In this document: one piece after another, positions 17,964-26,828 of the stretch | Layout of the letters: each line of letters begins with the position of its first letter | How positions within the stretch are numbered: the first letter of the stretch is position 1 | Assembly: GCF_000970685.1 (NCBI RefSeq) | Contig: NZ_LAJB01000008.1 | Location: forward strand, 30,890 to 94,889 | Direction: 5' to 3' | Length of the DNA stretch: 64,000 nucleotides | DNA from: Domibacillus indicus | GTDB lineage: Bacteria; Bacillota; Bacilli; Bacillales; Domibacillaceae | The notes under the pieces: generated by a model | What the model saw: only the letters and a program-made list of their open reading frames with translations | Told to the model about the DNA's origin: nothing | The model's database searches: none | Program-made: the position numbers and the translations under genes

Positions 17964-18632
17964 TCAGGTCATTTGCTGCAGGACCTGTGTAATATGAGCT
18001 AGATCATGCTCCAAGTGTGTGATCATTTCCTGCGAAGCTTTTTCCTTATTCCGCGACCGAATATGGCCAAATATTTGCTGGTGTTCCCTTAAAATAATGG
18101 ATGCCCGGTTTTGATCCTGGAAATGTAAAATACGGTAAAACTGTGTTAACGATTTTAAATCGTCTACTTGCTTTTGAAGCCGCTTGTTTTTGGTGAATTG
18201 AACAATAAACCGGTGGAATTTCGCGTTTAACGCTATAATTTCACTTGCTTCTGCCCCTCGCTGAATGGCCCTTTCCGCTTCCTCAAGCGCTGTTTTTATT
18301 TCGTTTAGTTCCTTGTCGGAGGCTAAAGCAACGGTTAAACTGACTGCAAATGATTCCAGAGCCATCCGGCAATAATAAATATCTTCTACATCCTTCAATG
18401 TCGGTTCGTACACCATCACTCGCGATTTATCATCAACTACAACCAGTCCTTCTTTTTCAAGAAGGCGGATTGCTTCCCGCACCGGACTTTTGCTTACACC
18501 GAACTGCTTGGCCAGCTGCGTCTCAACAATGCGCTCCCCTGGCTTGTACGTCCCATCAAAAATCATTTTTTTAATCGAATGATAAAATTGTTCATAATAC
18601 GGTATTGGTTTTTCAATTGAAAATTCCTTCAT
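17964..18632 (-). CDS. GntR-family regulator with FCD effector domain
   Basis: 222 residues. Winged helix N-terminus (GERIVETQLAKQFGVSKSPV, then EAIRLLEKEGLV) and an all-helical FCD domain with the metal-ligand pattern near NAKFHRFIV and a C-terminal EMITHLEHDLAH. Likely a repressor responsive to a carboxylic acid, and probably of the downstream YcsA-like dehydrogenase. GGAGGT precedes the ATG by six bases. About 290 bases separate it from the dehydrogenase gene; I see no convincing gene in that gap. Confidence 0.87.
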   Translation of the reverse strand: MKEFSIEKPIPYYEQFYHSIKKMIFDGTYKPGERIVETQLAKQFGVSKSPVREAIRLLEKEGLVVVDDKSRVMVYEPTLKDVEDIYYCRMALESFAVSLTVALASDKELNEIKTALEEAERAIQRGAEASEIIALNAKFHRFIVQFTKNKRLQKQVDDLKSLTQFYRILHFQDQNRASIILREHQQIFGHIRSRNKEKASQEMITHLEHDLAHITQVLQQMT

Positions 18633-18733
18633 TCTTCCACCTCCGGTTTGTTCCGTTTATTTTATCTTATCACAGCGGATTTTTTTAATTTCATTTTACA
18701 TTAATGTTCTTTTTCAGAAAATTATGGTATAGT

Positions 18734-18752
18734 ATTAGTATCTAGTACTAAT
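18734..18752. promoter_or_regulatory. Dyad downstream of the yiaA-like promoter
   Basis: ATTAGTA and TACTAAT form a 7-5-7 inverted repeat just after a TATAGT -10-like sequence, 22 bases upstream of the YiaA-like start. Could be an operator; the cognate protein is unknown. Confidence 0.35.
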
Positions 18753-18773
18753 TCCATACAAGGGGGAAATAAT

Positions 18774-19043
18774 ATGCAGCGATACCGGAAAAGAAATACA
18801 CCCGCTTTTACATTTTTAGCTTATTTCACTTTTGTTGCAGGTGTTGCCCTGTTTTCAATCGGGCTTTTTAACGCGGATATGGAATTAAATGAAAAAGGTT
18901 ATTATATTGCCGTGATGATTTTAGTGGCGGTCGGCGCCATCTTAACACAAAAAGTCACTCGCGATAATGCGGAAGACGCCGAAATTATGGCTCAGGAAGA
19001 AGAAGAAAGAAGACGGGGCAGCAGCAAGTCTCCTTCTGAATAA
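18774..19043 (+). CDS. YiaA/YiaB-type two-helix membrane protein
   Basis: 89 residues. Two membrane helices (about 12-32 and 44-61) with the short loop FNADMELNEKGYY between them, typical of the YiaAB domain, and a charged C-terminal tail (AQEEEERRRGSS). The function of the family is not known. AAGGGGGAAAT precedes the ATG. A strong terminator and a parS site follow immediately. Confidence 0.75.
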   Translation: MQRYRKRNTPAFTFLAYFTFVAGVALFSIGLFNADMELNEKGYYIAVMILVAVGAILTQKVTRDNAEDAEIMAQEEEERRRGSSKSPSE

Positions 19044-19051
19044 AAAGAAAC

Positions 19052-19079
19052 AAAAAAGATGCCTTTGTGCATCTTTTTT
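19052..19079 (+). terminator. Rho-independent terminator of yiaA-like gene
   Basis: AAAAAAGATGC and GCATCTTTTTT around the 6-base loop CTTTGT, ending in a U-run; works on both strands. It directly abuts the parS palindrome. Confidence 0.88.
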
Positions 19080-19094
19080 GTTTCACGTGAAACA
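19079..19094. other. parS: parS chromosome-partitioning site (ParB/Spo0J binding)
   Basis: TGTTTCACGTGAAACA is a perfect 16-bp palindrome identical to the parS consensus TGTTnCACGTGAAACA bound by Spo0J/ParB. It is intergenic, between a terminator and the DsbA-like gene. Such sites cluster around the replication origin, which fits the nearby sigW-glmS block. Confidence 0.93.
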
Positions 19095-19175
19095 TTTTGA
19101 GAAAGCAGATAGTTAGACGAACCTCCCCTGCCGCTATATAATCAGCTGAAAGGAATAAGAAAGGAGACTTTCGCT

Positions 19176-19835
19176 ATGACGTTAAAAATCAACATATACT
19201 CCGATTATGTGTGCCCATTTTGTTTTTTGGCGGAACAACCGCTCCTTGAAGCTATTAAAGGAAAAAAGAATATAGAGATTGAATGGATGCCGTTTGAGCT
19301 TCGTCCTTATCCAAATGAAACACTCCGCCCTGAAGGAAGCTATCTTCAAACTACATGGAAGCAGTCTGTGTACCCGCTGGCAAAAGAAATGGGAATCCCG
19401 ATTGTCCTGCCGAATGTTTCTCCACAGCCTTACACCCACCTTGCCTTTGAAGGGTATCAATTTGCCAGGGAAAATGGCAAAGGCCATGAGTACAACATCC
19501 GGTTATTGCGGGCTTTTTTTCAGGAAGAGCAGAACATTGGTGATGTAGATGTTTTAACAAAGCTAGCCGGAGAAGTTGGCTTACATGAAGAAAAATACCG
19601 TACGGCTCTTCAAAACCGCACGTATCAAGAAGCTCATAAAAAAGCGCTTAAGCATGCTTATCATGAAGCAGAAGTGACCGGAGTTCCAACATTTATTATC
19701 GGCAGTTCAAAGGTGTCCGGTATCCGCTCTAAAGAGGCAATTGAAGAAATCATTGAACAGGAACAAAAAAAACAAAAGAAAAAAGTAACTCTTTTAATGG
19801 AGGGACAGTCCTGTAATCTGGATGGCTGTTCATAA
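19176..19835 (+). CDS. DsbA-family oxidoreductase, FrnE-like
   Basis: 219 residues. Thioredoxin fold with an inserted helical domain; the active site CPFC is at about residues 13-16 in YSDYVCPFCFLAE, and the cis-Pro segment VTGVPTFIIG is at about 170. No signal peptide, so it acts in the cytoplasm. The FrnE subgroup is linked to disulfide or polyketide chemistry and oxidative stress. The C-terminus SCNLDGCS carries two extra Cys residues that might act as a redox or metal site. AAAGGAGAC precedes the ATG; a terminator follows at 19836. Confidence 0.87.
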   Translation: MTLKINIYSDYVCPFCFLAEQPLLEAIKGKKNIEIEWMPFELRPYPNETLRPEGSYLQTTWKQSVYPLAKEMGIPIVLPNVSPQPYTHLAFEGYQFARENGKGHEYNIRLLRAFFQEEQNIGDVDVLTKLAGEVGLHEEKYRTALQNRTYQEAHKKALKHAYHEAEVTGVPTFIIGSSKVSGIRSKEAIEEIIEQEQKKQKKKVTLLMEGQSCNLDGCS

Positions 19836-19867
19836 TAAAATCGTCCAGAACGGTCTGGACGGTTTTA
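19836..19867 (+). terminator. Rho-independent terminator of dsbA-like gene
   Basis: TAAAATCGTCCAGA pairs with TCTGGACGGTTTTA around a 4-base loop; short U-run. Confidence 0.8.
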
Positions 19868-19951
19868 TAGGAAGTTAACTGGCAGATATAATCCAATTAA
19901 CGTAAATGATTGTTTATCACCGTTTCAGCTCCGCTGGCAGCCAGGCTTCTC

Positions 19952-21022
19952 TTACGTTTCTTCGGTAATAGGAAGCCGAATACAAAAAGTGGTCCCTTCT
20001 CCAGGTGTACTGTCAACAGAAATATGGCCGCCGTGTTCATGAATCGTGGTATATACTTGTGTCAGCCCGAGTCCGGTTCCTTCCGCCTTGCTTGAGAAAA
20101 AAGGAGTACCAAGCATATTAAGCTTATCTTTCGGTATCCCTATCCCTGTATCTGTTATTTCAATATGAAGCCATTGATTTTCGGCATAATGGACAATTTT
20201 TATTTTCCCTTTTTCAGGAATCGCTTCCAAAGCGTTTTTGATCAAGTTAAAAAATGCTTTTAAGTACAGGTTTTTTTTACCTAGAACCCGAATGCCCCGG
20301 TCACGCAAATCCATTTCCACTTCCACATCGTAAAGCTTATCCTGAAACAGCAGCATTAATGATTTTAATTCATTGCAAAAATCAATTGGAACGAGCAGCT
20401 CGTCCTGAAGGTCCGGTTTGGATACCTGCAATAGATTTTGCAAGGTCAGAAGGGCCTTATCCAATTCATTTTCCATTGTCTGTAAATATGGATGTGAATG
20501 AGATTCTTTCAGCAATTGCAAAAATCCTTTTACGGCTGTTAATGGGTTTTTCACTTCATGGGCAATCCCTGCTGCAATTTGGCCAATGGAGACAAGCTTC
20601 TCCCGGTCATTTAATATTTTCTCCGCCTCTTTCCGGTACGTAATGTCCTGAAAAGCAGTTTGAATCATGTTTTTCTTGCCGAAAGTAACTGGCCGGCTGT
20701 GGATTTCCGCCTCTATAACCGTTTCATCAGCCCGCATCACTTTTTCTTCCATACGCAATACTGCTTCGTCTTTTTTGATTGCTTTCTGAATCCATTCTTG
20801 TATTATCCCGCGCGATGAAGACGGAAATATTGAGAAAATATCGCTGCCAATTAACGCTTCTTTTGATGTTCGAAAAAAAGAAGCGGCTGTTTGGTTAACA
20901 TACGTAATCTCACAGTCCGTGTGAACGATAATTGCTTCAAATGAGTAGTCAATAATGTCTCTGAACATTTCTTCCCGCTCTGTGACGCTCCTATGGGTTT
21001 GATCAGGTTTTATACCTGGCAA
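19952..21022 (-). CDS. PAS-domain sensor histidine kinase (sporulation-kinase-like)
   Basis: 356 residues from a TTG at 21022, chosen because GAGGAGGGGGG lies directly before it; the open frame upstream to 21139 lacks a site. PAS domain at about 18-130 (FEAIIVHTDCEITYVNQTAA), then the H-box GIAHEVKNPLTAVKG near 150 and the ATPase domain with N-box NLIKNALEA, G1 DTGIGIP and G2 GTGLGLT. No membrane helix, so a cytoplasmic kinase, resembling KinA/KinE-type kinases that feed the Spo0A phosphorelay. No response regulator is adjacent, which fits an orphan kinase. The input signal is unknown. Confidence 0.85.
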   Translation of the reverse strand: MPGIKPDQTHRSVTEREEMFRDIIDYSFEAIIVHTDCEITYVNQTAASFFRTSKEALIGSDIFSIFPSSSRGIIQEWIQKAIKKDEAVLRMEEKVMRADETVIEAEIHSRPVTFGKKNMIQTAFQDITYRKEAEKILNDREKLVSIGQIAAGIAHEVKNPLTAVKGFLQLLKESHSHPYLQTMENELDKALLTLQNLLQVSKPDLQDELLVPIDFCNELKSLMLLFQDKLYDVEVEMDLRDRGIRVLGKKNLYLKAFFNLIKNALEAIPEKGKIKIVHYAENQWLHIEITDTGIGIPKDKLNMLGTPFFSSKAEGTGLGLTQVYTTIHEHGGHISVDSTPGEGTTFCIRLPITEET

Positions 21023-21170
21023 TTGCCCCCCCTCCTCTTTCCCCTTAATTCCCCTGTTTATTGTTACAATTCGATACCAGTTCTCCTTTTTCCTGTAAAG
21101 ATCAAAAAAAACCACGCTTATTTTACATAAGCATGGCAACTATGGAACAAATTAGGCTAAGGAAAGCGTG

Positions 21171-22199
21171 TTACTGATTATGTATTGACAGCTCTGCTTC
21201 GATCAGCTGTTTCAGCTTCTCAGGCTCATCAACACGAAACGCCAATTCCTCTACTTCTTTTTTCCTTCCCATAAACAGGCGGGCTGTTACAGGCTCACAT
21301 AGAGTGATCACTACCTGGGCTTCAGGCGTTTCAAAATCCTTTAAAATAAATTCAAGAGCCTGCTTATTCGGCCTGGCACCCCATTTTACTTCTTTTACTT
21401 TTTCTAATGGCACAATAATTCGTTTGGTTAATCCATGTGCTGCATATAGCTTTCCTTCTTTTATTTCGATAGGAGCCAGCCGGATCAGTTGTGTTTCAGC
21501 CAAAAAGAAAATAACAGAGTATACATTCAACACGAGCAAAACAATGGAAATAACAATCGATTTTTCATGCAGCCACCAGTGGAGGCCAATTGTTTCGATG
21601 ACGATTGCATGGATAAGCATTAGATTCATCGCAACCGCGCTTGTTTTCACATGCATCGTAACCACGCCCTGATGAGATGGCGCCTTTTTTCTCCAGGTAA
21701 AAAAAGCGTAATAGAACATAAGAAATTCAGAAGCAGCGAGAGCGACAAGCTTGTTGCCAGAAGCGGCTTTTTCAACAGCCGGAAGCAGTGAGTAAATGGC
21801 CGCTGTCCCATTCATCTCTTTGCGGATGGCTGGTATTTTCCAAAGAACATAAAACAGCAGCCCGAGCTCAGCTGCTAAAAGAAGCCCTTCTGCTGCGGCA
21901 CCCGCGTACAAAATACTTTTGTAAGGAGCGAAAAACTCTTCGGGCACAAGCAGCCGTGCCATGACCACTCCTAGAAACATCAGCCCGATTGTCTGCTTGG
22001 CTGACAGCTTAAAAGCAAAATAAGCAAGAACGGGTGCAATAATAACAAGATCAATGAGTGAACCGATCACAACGCCGTTTTCAATTTGAATAGAAAGAAG
22101 TTCCTGAACAGCAGGCTGATAAAGAAGTGTGTTGCTGGCAAGCACAAGCGCCAGGAAGGCAACGAGCCAGTACGGATATCGCAGCTGCCGGTAAACCAT
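21171..22199 (-). CDS. Multi-pass membrane protein of unknown function
   Basis: 342 residues from the ATG at 22199, which has GGGAGGAGATCC just upstream; the longer frame to 22301 has none. Seven or so hydrophobic helices fill the first 230 residues. A soluble C-terminal domain of about 100 residues begins near RLAPIEIKEGKLYAAHGLTK and has a beta-rich, PH-like pattern (IVPLEKVKEVKWG). I do not recognise the family with certainty. It is downstream of the MFS gene on the same strand with a gap of about 100 bases. Confidence 0.65.
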   Translation of the reverse strand: MVYRQLRYPYWLVAFLALVLASNTLLYQPAVQELLSIQIENGVVIGSLIDLVIIAPVLAYFAFKLSAKQTIGLMFLGVVMARLLVPEEFFAPYKSILYAGAAAEGLLLAAELGLLFYVLWKIPAIRKEMNGTAAIYSLLPAVEKAASGNKLVALAASEFLMFYYAFFTWRKKAPSHQGVVTMHVKTSAVAMNLMLIHAIVIETIGLHWWLHEKSIVISIVLLVLNVYSVIFFLAETQLIRLAPIEIKEGKLYAAHGLTKRIIVPLEKVKEVKWGARPNKQALEFILKDFETPEAQVVITLCEPVTARLFMGRKKEVEELAFRVDEPEKLKQLIEAELSIHNQ

Positions 22200-22297
22200 T
22201 GGATCTCCTCCCGTAAAAGCGTTTTCTTTTAGCTTACCGTAAAACAGCTTAAAAAGAGAAAACATAAATGAACATTTATTGAATAAAGAGGAAATAC

Positions 22298-23476
22298 TCA
22301 CTCTTCCTGCAAACGATCTTTTTCATACCGGCTAAACCTGGCCATCGATACGATCCCTAAAATCGGGCCCAGTCCCAGCAAAATAAAAACTCCTTCCCAT
22401 CCCATGTATGGCTGCAGAAAAGAAACAAGATTAATAGACAGGATTGTAATCAAAAAGCCAATGCTCATCTGAAAAGTCAGAGCGGTGCCCATATATTCTG
22501 ACTCGGCGAATTCAGAGACGGCTGCAGAAAATTGAGCCGAATCCGCGATGACCGCAGCCCCCCAAATCAAGGCAAGAATGACTGTTAAAACAGCCGAGCG
22601 CCCAAATACAAAGCCAATTGAAATAGAGCAGGCTGCACTGATGCCCATTGCCCATATCGTTAAACGGGCCCGCCCTATTTTGTCTGCCAGTATGCCTCCT
22701 GCTACGCAGCCGGCGGCACCCGCCAATCCAATCGCCGTAAAGGATAGGAGTGATGAAGGAATCGAACCTCCGGCTGCGAGAAATACGGGCAGCCATGTCC
22801 ACATAGCATACAGCTCCCACATGTGGCCGAAGTACCCGTAGTTTGCCAGCATAACCGGCTTATTGCGGAGAACTTTGCCGATCATATTAAAAGAAAACAC
22901 CGAGGCTGTGCCCTTCTGAGGAGGATCTTTCACCAGGATGCTCATAATGGCCGCTGCTAAAACAGCTAATCCCGAGCTTATGCTGATCACAGCCTGCCAC
23001 TTCAATCCGGAAGCGATCCATGCAAGCAGATGGGGCAGAGCCGAACCCATCGTTAGTGCACCAATGACAATGCCAATCGCAAAGCCGCGTCTTTTCGGAA
23101 ACCACAGGGTCAGAACTTTCACGGCAGTCGGATAGACTCCGGCAAGTGCCGCCCCTGTCAGGAACCGAAGAGCAACCCCATAAAAAGCACTGTCTGCAAG
23201 CAAAATCAAACTGTTTATCAACGCGCCCGCCAGAGCACAGATCGCAAATAGCTTGCGTGCATTAAACCGGTCTGCCAGGCCAAAATAAGAGCTGGCCAAT
23301 GCGCCTGCCGTAAAGCCCGCCGGCACGGCCGCGGATACCCACGGTTTCGCTGTCTCCCCCAAACCCCATCTCTCCGTTAATTCGTCAATAACAACAGATG
23401 CACTGAACCAGAGACTGAGCGCAAATAAAACAGCGGCTGAAATCCAGCTCAGTGCTCCCCATTTTGATTGCTTCAT
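22298..23476 (-). CDS. Major facilitator superfamily transporter
   Basis: 392 residues from the ATG at 23476 (CGGAGG eight bases upstream); the frame upstream of it has no site. Twelve hydrophobic helices with the MFS loop 2-3 signature SYFGLADRFNARKLF and its half-repeat GGILADKIGRARLT. The family resembles CynX/OxlT-like carriers, which move small organic anions; substrate unknown. Separated from the divergent guanidine locus by about 190 bases. Confidence 0.82.
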   Translation of the reverse strand: MKQSKWGALSWISAAVLFALSLWFSASVVIDELTERWGLGETAKPWVSAAVPAGFTAGALASSYFGLADRFNARKLFAICALAGALINSLILLADSAFYGVALRFLTGAALAGVYPTAVKVLTLWFPKRRGFAIGIVIGALTMGSALPHLLAWIASGLKWQAVISISSGLAVLAAAIMSILVKDPPQKGTASVFSFNMIGKVLRNKPVMLANYGYFGHMWELYAMWTWLPVFLAAGGSIPSSLLSFTAIGLAGAAGCVAGGILADKIGRARLTIWAMGISAACSISIGFVFGRSAVLTVILALIWGAAVIADSAQFSAAVSEFAESEYMGTALTFQMSIGFLITILSINLVSFLQPYMGWEGVFILLGLGPILGIVSMARFSRYEKDRLQEE

Positions 23477-23663
23477 TTTATTTCCTCCGTCTCCATATAC
23501 CACACATTTTACATAAAAAGAAAAATGAATCGGCATACAAATACATTTTGTTTAAAATATATTGTTATAAAATCTAACATGTTTGTTGAACCTCTTCCTT
23601 TTTCTCCTTATACTCCATGATATCAAATATATAAGGGTTCTTATTAATGCAATCAAGAACAAA

Positions 23664-23760
23664 ATTGCTCTCTAGGGTTCCGGTTGAAAAACGTCTGGTC
23701 CGAGAGAGAGCGTACAGTTTTGCTGTATACACGGAGGGACAAAAGCCCGGGAGAATTTTT
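23664..23760 (+). ncRNA. Guanidine-I riboswitch (ykkC) upstream of permease gene
   Basis: The conserved blocks appear in order: CTCTAGGGTTCCG (23669-23681), CTGGTCCGAGAG (23695-23706), a variable hairpin, then ACACGGAGGGACAAAAGCCC and GGGAGA (23729-23754). This is the ykkC class that binds free guanidinium. The 3' part (AAAAGCCCGGGAGA) is shared with a terminator, giving classical transcription attenuation: guanidine should stabilise the aptamer and allow readthrough. Confidence 0.95.
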
Positions 23761-23792
23761 TTACATAAAATTCTCCCGGGCTTTTTGTTTTT
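23741..23792 (+). terminator. Riboswitch-controlled terminator
   Basis: AAAAGCCCGGGAGAATTTT pairs with AAAATTCTCCCGGGCTTTT around a 7-base loop, followed by U-rich TTGTTTTT. Its 5' arm overlaps the guanidine-I aptamer. Confidence 0.92.
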
Positions 23793-23823
23793 CCATTCAA
23801 ATTTGGAAAAGAGGGTGAATGGA

Positions 23824-25185
23824 ATGAAAGAACAACCGACATTAGCAAAATCACTGAAGCTGAGCCAAGTCGTTTTCATGGGTCTTGCCTGGATGACGCC
23901 AATGATTTTCTTTACTGTATACGGTGTCGCCTTTGAAGCGGCCGGAGGAATGATGGCCGCAGCGTATGTAACGGCCTTTATTGCTATTTTCTTCACTGCC
24001 TACAGCTACAGCCGCATGGTTAAAGCTTATCCAATTTCAGGATCCGCTTACACATACACCAAAAAAGCGATCCATCCAAAAGCCGGCTTCCTCGTCGGCT
24101 GGGCGCTATTGATGGATTATATCTTCTCACCGATTATTGCGATCCTGACATTCGGCATTTTTATGAATACTGAATTTCCGGCCATTCCTGTTTTTGTCTG
24201 GATTATTGTGATGAACGTTATCCTGGCTGTCGTGAACATTGTCGGCATCAAATCAGCAGCGCGGGTAAGCGGCCTGTCTGTTCTTGTTCAGATCGGATTT
24301 ATCCTCCTCTTCTGCATTTTGATCGTTAAGGACATTATAGCCGGTGATACTGGCGCAGGCTCTTTATTCTCTCTTACTCCGTTTCTCAGTGATCAGATGA
24401 CGTTTGGCGCCGTTTTTTCCGGTGCAGCGTTAATCTGCTTTTGTTTCCTTGGTTTTGATGCTGTGACAACCATGGCTGAAGAAACCATTGATGCCCAAAA
24501 AACGATTCCAAAAGCCATATTCTTTATTGTATTTATTGCTGCGGCTATGTATATTGCCATTTCCTATTTAACACAGGTTGCGTATCCAGGCTTCACATTT
24601 ACAAATCCGGATAATGCGGCTTACAGCCTTGTTCAGCTTGTCGGCGGAAATCTGCTCAGCTCCCTTTTTATTATGGTGTTAATGGTCGCTACGTTTACAC
24701 AGGGAGTTTCATCCGTGACGAGCGTCAGCCGTTTTTTATACGCTCTTGGACGCGAATCCGTTTTGCCAGAAAAACTGTTTACTACTATTCATCCGAAATA
24801 TAAAACACCCGTTGCAAACATTTTGTTTGTCGCCGCTGTTTCATTATCTGCTGTTTTTATCAATCTTGACACAGCCGTGACATTTGTCAGCTTTGGCGCT
24901 CTTACCGCTTTTACATTTGTTAATTTGTCAGTCATTGCCCACTACTATGTAAAACTAAAAAAACGCTCATTAAAAGAAACATTTTTGTATCTTATTTTCC
25001 CATTAACCGGCGCTGGATTTATTGGCTGGCTGCTTACTCTTTTAGATAAGCATACACTAACTTATGGAATCATCTGGGTAGTGATTGGATTTGTTTATTT
25101 AGCTTTGAAAAATGCATGGGGCACATCGAAAGAAAGCACAGCAGCTTCTTCTCGAAAAGTACTGGCACATCGAAAAACCATGTAA
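23824..25185 (+). CDS. APC-family permease, probable guanidine importer
   Basis: 453 residues from the ATG at 23824 (AGAGGGTG upstream); the longer frame runs through the riboswitch and is not coding. Twelve hydrophobic helices with APC signatures (ISGSAYTYTKKA near 60 and CFCFLGFDAVTTMAEETID near 205). It follows its own guanidine-I riboswitch and precedes the guanidine breakdown operon, so guanidine uptake is the most economical role; an amino-acid or export role cannot be excluded from sequence. Confidence 0.85.
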   Translation: MKEQPTLAKSLKLSQVVFMGLAWMTPMIFFTVYGVAFEAAGGMMAAAYVTAFIAIFFTAYSYSRMVKAYPISGSAYTYTKKAIHPKAGFLVGWALLMDYIFSPIIAILTFGIFMNTEFPAIPVFVWIIVMNVILAVVNIVGIKSAARVSGLSVLVQIGFILLFCILIVKDIIAGDTGAGSLFSLTPFLSDQMTFGAVFSGAALICFCFLGFDAVTTMAEETIDAQKTIPKAIFFIVFIAAAMYIAISYLTQVAYPGFTFTNPDNAAYSLVQLVGGNLLSSLFIMVLMVATFTQGVSSVTSVSRFLYALGRESVLPEKLFTTIHPKYKTPVANILFVAAVSLSAVFINLDTAVTFVSFGALTAFTFVNLSVIAHYYVKLKKRSLKETFLYLIFPLTGAGFIGWLLTLLDKHTLTYGIIWVVIGFVYLALKNAWGTSKESTAASSRKVLAHRKTM

Positions 25186-25281
25186 GATAATCTGACACGT
25201 TTATTGTTTTCAGTTTTTTCAGACTGCTATACTTGTTGCATAAACCAATAAAGGTTTCCACAATGAGTTGGAAACAAAAAG

Positions 25282-25380
25282 CTGCCTAGGGTTCCGTTTA
25301 AAGAAACTTCTTTAAAGACTGGTCCAAGAGGGAGCGTGCAGCAGCTGCTGTATACACGGAAGGATAAAAGCCTGGGAGAC
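25282..25380 (+). ncRNA. Guanidine-I riboswitch (ykkC) upstream of guanidine-degradation operon
   Basis: The same ordered blocks as the first copy: GCCTAGGGTTCCG (25284-25296), ACTGGTCCAAGAGGGAGC (25318-25335), a GC-rich hairpin around GCAGCAGCTGC, then ACACGGAAGGATAAAAGCC and GGGAGA. Controls the four-gene operon that follows. The two aptamers differ in their variable stems, so they are not a recent duplication. Confidence 0.95.
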
Positions 25381-25413
25381 GATCATGTCCCGGGCTTTTA
25401 TCCTTTTTATTTT
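25361..25413 (+). terminator. Riboswitch-controlled terminator
   Basis: GGATAAAAGCCTGGGA pairs with TCCCGGGCTTTTATCC, followed by TTTTTATTTTTT. Overlaps the 3' side of the aptamer. Confidence 0.92.
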
Positions 25414-25433
25414 TTATAAGGAGGATGTCTACT

Positions 25434-26162
25434 ATGACTACTAGTTTCACGAAACGTATTCCTGCCGGCGGCAAATGGTCCGGACGGATCAGCCGCGGCA
25501 AATCCATTACATTTACTGCTATGGAAGAAGGCGCGAATGTGTCTCTTCTTCTCTATTACGCTCACGACACCGCAGAGCGCTACAATATGCCCGATACATT
25601 GAAAGCCCAGCATACAGCTCACTTAACAACAGGAAATGTTTTGATGAGCGATAACGGCCGCGTCCTGGCAAGTATTACGGCCGACTCACTCGGCTGGCAT
25701 GATACCATTTCCGGCTATGCATCCCGCAGCATGATCGATGCATGTTACGGAAAAACAACGTATCAGGAAAAACGGAATGACTGGTACCGAAGCGGCGAAG
25801 AAAACTTTGCGGTTGAGCTTTTCCGCAACGGCCTGACAGCACGTGATGTCGTCCCTGTTATGAATCTTTTTTCTAAAGTGTACTGCACAGAAGACGGCGC
25901 GATGCACTTTGTTTCCGGCCATGCCAAAAAAGGCGATCACATTACTTTGCGGACGGAATTAGACGTTCTTCTTATTTTGTCCAATACACCTAACCCGCTT
26001 GACCCGGCCGCTTCTTACCCGTCTGTTCCGGTAGAAGTAACAATCACAGATGCGGCACCGGTACAGAAGGATGACATTTGCTTGAATCACCGCCCGGAAA
26101 ACCGGCGCGCGTTCGAAAATACATGGGACCATACTTTGCTTACTGAAGGAGGCGTTCGATAA
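25434..26162 (+). CDS. Urea carboxylase-associated protein, DUF1989 (carboxyguanidine deiminase subunit)
   Basis: 242 residues from the ATG at 25434, which has AAGGAGG nine bases upstream; an in-frame ATG at 25425 touches that site and is unlikely to be used. Belongs to the DUF1989 family. Family knowledge: paired DUF1989 proteins form a deiminase that converts carboxyguanidine to allophanate. Seen here: [29 protein letters not shown], and a Cys in SKVYCTED. First gene of the operon; the stop overlaps the next start (TAATG). Confidence 0.9.
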   Translation: MTTSFTKRIPAGGKWSGRISRGKSITFTAMEEGANVSLLLYYAHDTAERYNMPDTLKAQHTAHLTTGNVLMSDNGRVLASITADSLGWHDTISGYASRSMIDACYGKTTYQEKRNDWYRSGEENFAVELFRNGLTARDVVPVMNLFSKVYCTEDGAMHFVSGHAKKGDHITLRTELDVLLILSNTPNPLDPAASYPSVPVEVTITDAAPVQKDDICLNHRPENRRAFENTWDHTLLTEGGVR

Positions 26163-26812
26163 TGGCTGTTTTGCATCAGGCTGTAAGTGAACGAAAAGCG
26201 GAAGAAGCCGTTTACAACGAAATCATTCCTGCCGGAGATGGCTGGACATATACACTCGAACCCGGACAGGTGCTCCGCATTGTGGACCTTAAAGGAAACC
26301 AGGCAGCCGATACGCTCTTTTATGATGCTGATAATCCCTCGGACCATTACAGCGCAGTCAATACGATTCAGCGTCAGGGCAATGTGTATTTAACAGCCGG
26401 TTCTGTTCTTGTTTCCGAGTCTGGAAAAGAGCTTGTTAAAATTGTGGCGGATACATGCGGAAATCATGATACTCTCGGCGGTGCCTGCTCTGCACAAAGC
26501 AACACGGTCCGTTATTCACACGATACGCTTCCAATGCACAACTGCCGTGACACCTTCATGCTGCAGCTGTCAAAAAATGATCCGCGCTTTACAAAGCGCG
26601 ACCTGGCTCCAAACGTTAACTTTTTCATGAATGTACCGGTGACACCGGACGGCGGCCTGACCTTTGCGGACGGCGTCTCTGCACCCGGCTATTATGTGGA
26701 AATGCAGGCCGCAAGCCGGACACTTGTTTTAATCAGCAACTGTCCACAGTTAAACAATCCATGCAATGCTTATAACCCGACACCGATCCAGCTGCTGATC
26801 TGGAATAACTAA
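26162..26812 (+). CDS. Urea carboxylase-associated protein, DUF1989 (second carboxyguanidine deiminase subunit)
   Basis: 216 residues. Paralogue of the preceding protein with the same layout ([48 protein letters not shown]), and more metal- and thiol-type residues (Cys in DTCGNH, GGACS and HNCRD), suggesting it carries the catalytic centre. Start and previous stop overlap by one base, consistent with a heteromeric complex made in equal amounts. Operon position two, 16 bases before the carboxylase. Confidence 0.9.
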   Translation: MAVLHQAVSERKAEEAVYNEIIPAGDGWTYTLEPGQVLRIVDLKGNQAADTLFYDADNPSDHYSAVNTIQRQGNVYLTAGSVLVSESGKELVKIVADTCGNHDTLGGACSAQSNTVRYSHDTLPMHNCRDTFMLQLSKNDPRFTKRDLAPNVNFFMNVPVTPDGGLTFADGVSAPGYYVEMQAASRTLVLISNCPQLNNPCNAYNPTPIQLLIWNN

Positions 26813-26828
26813 AAAAGGAGCGATCACT

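Noticed and set aside
22213..22227. GTAAAAGCGTTTTCT, a cre-like sequence before the 22199 start
   Set aside because: Two mismatches to the CcpA consensus and no carbohydrate context.
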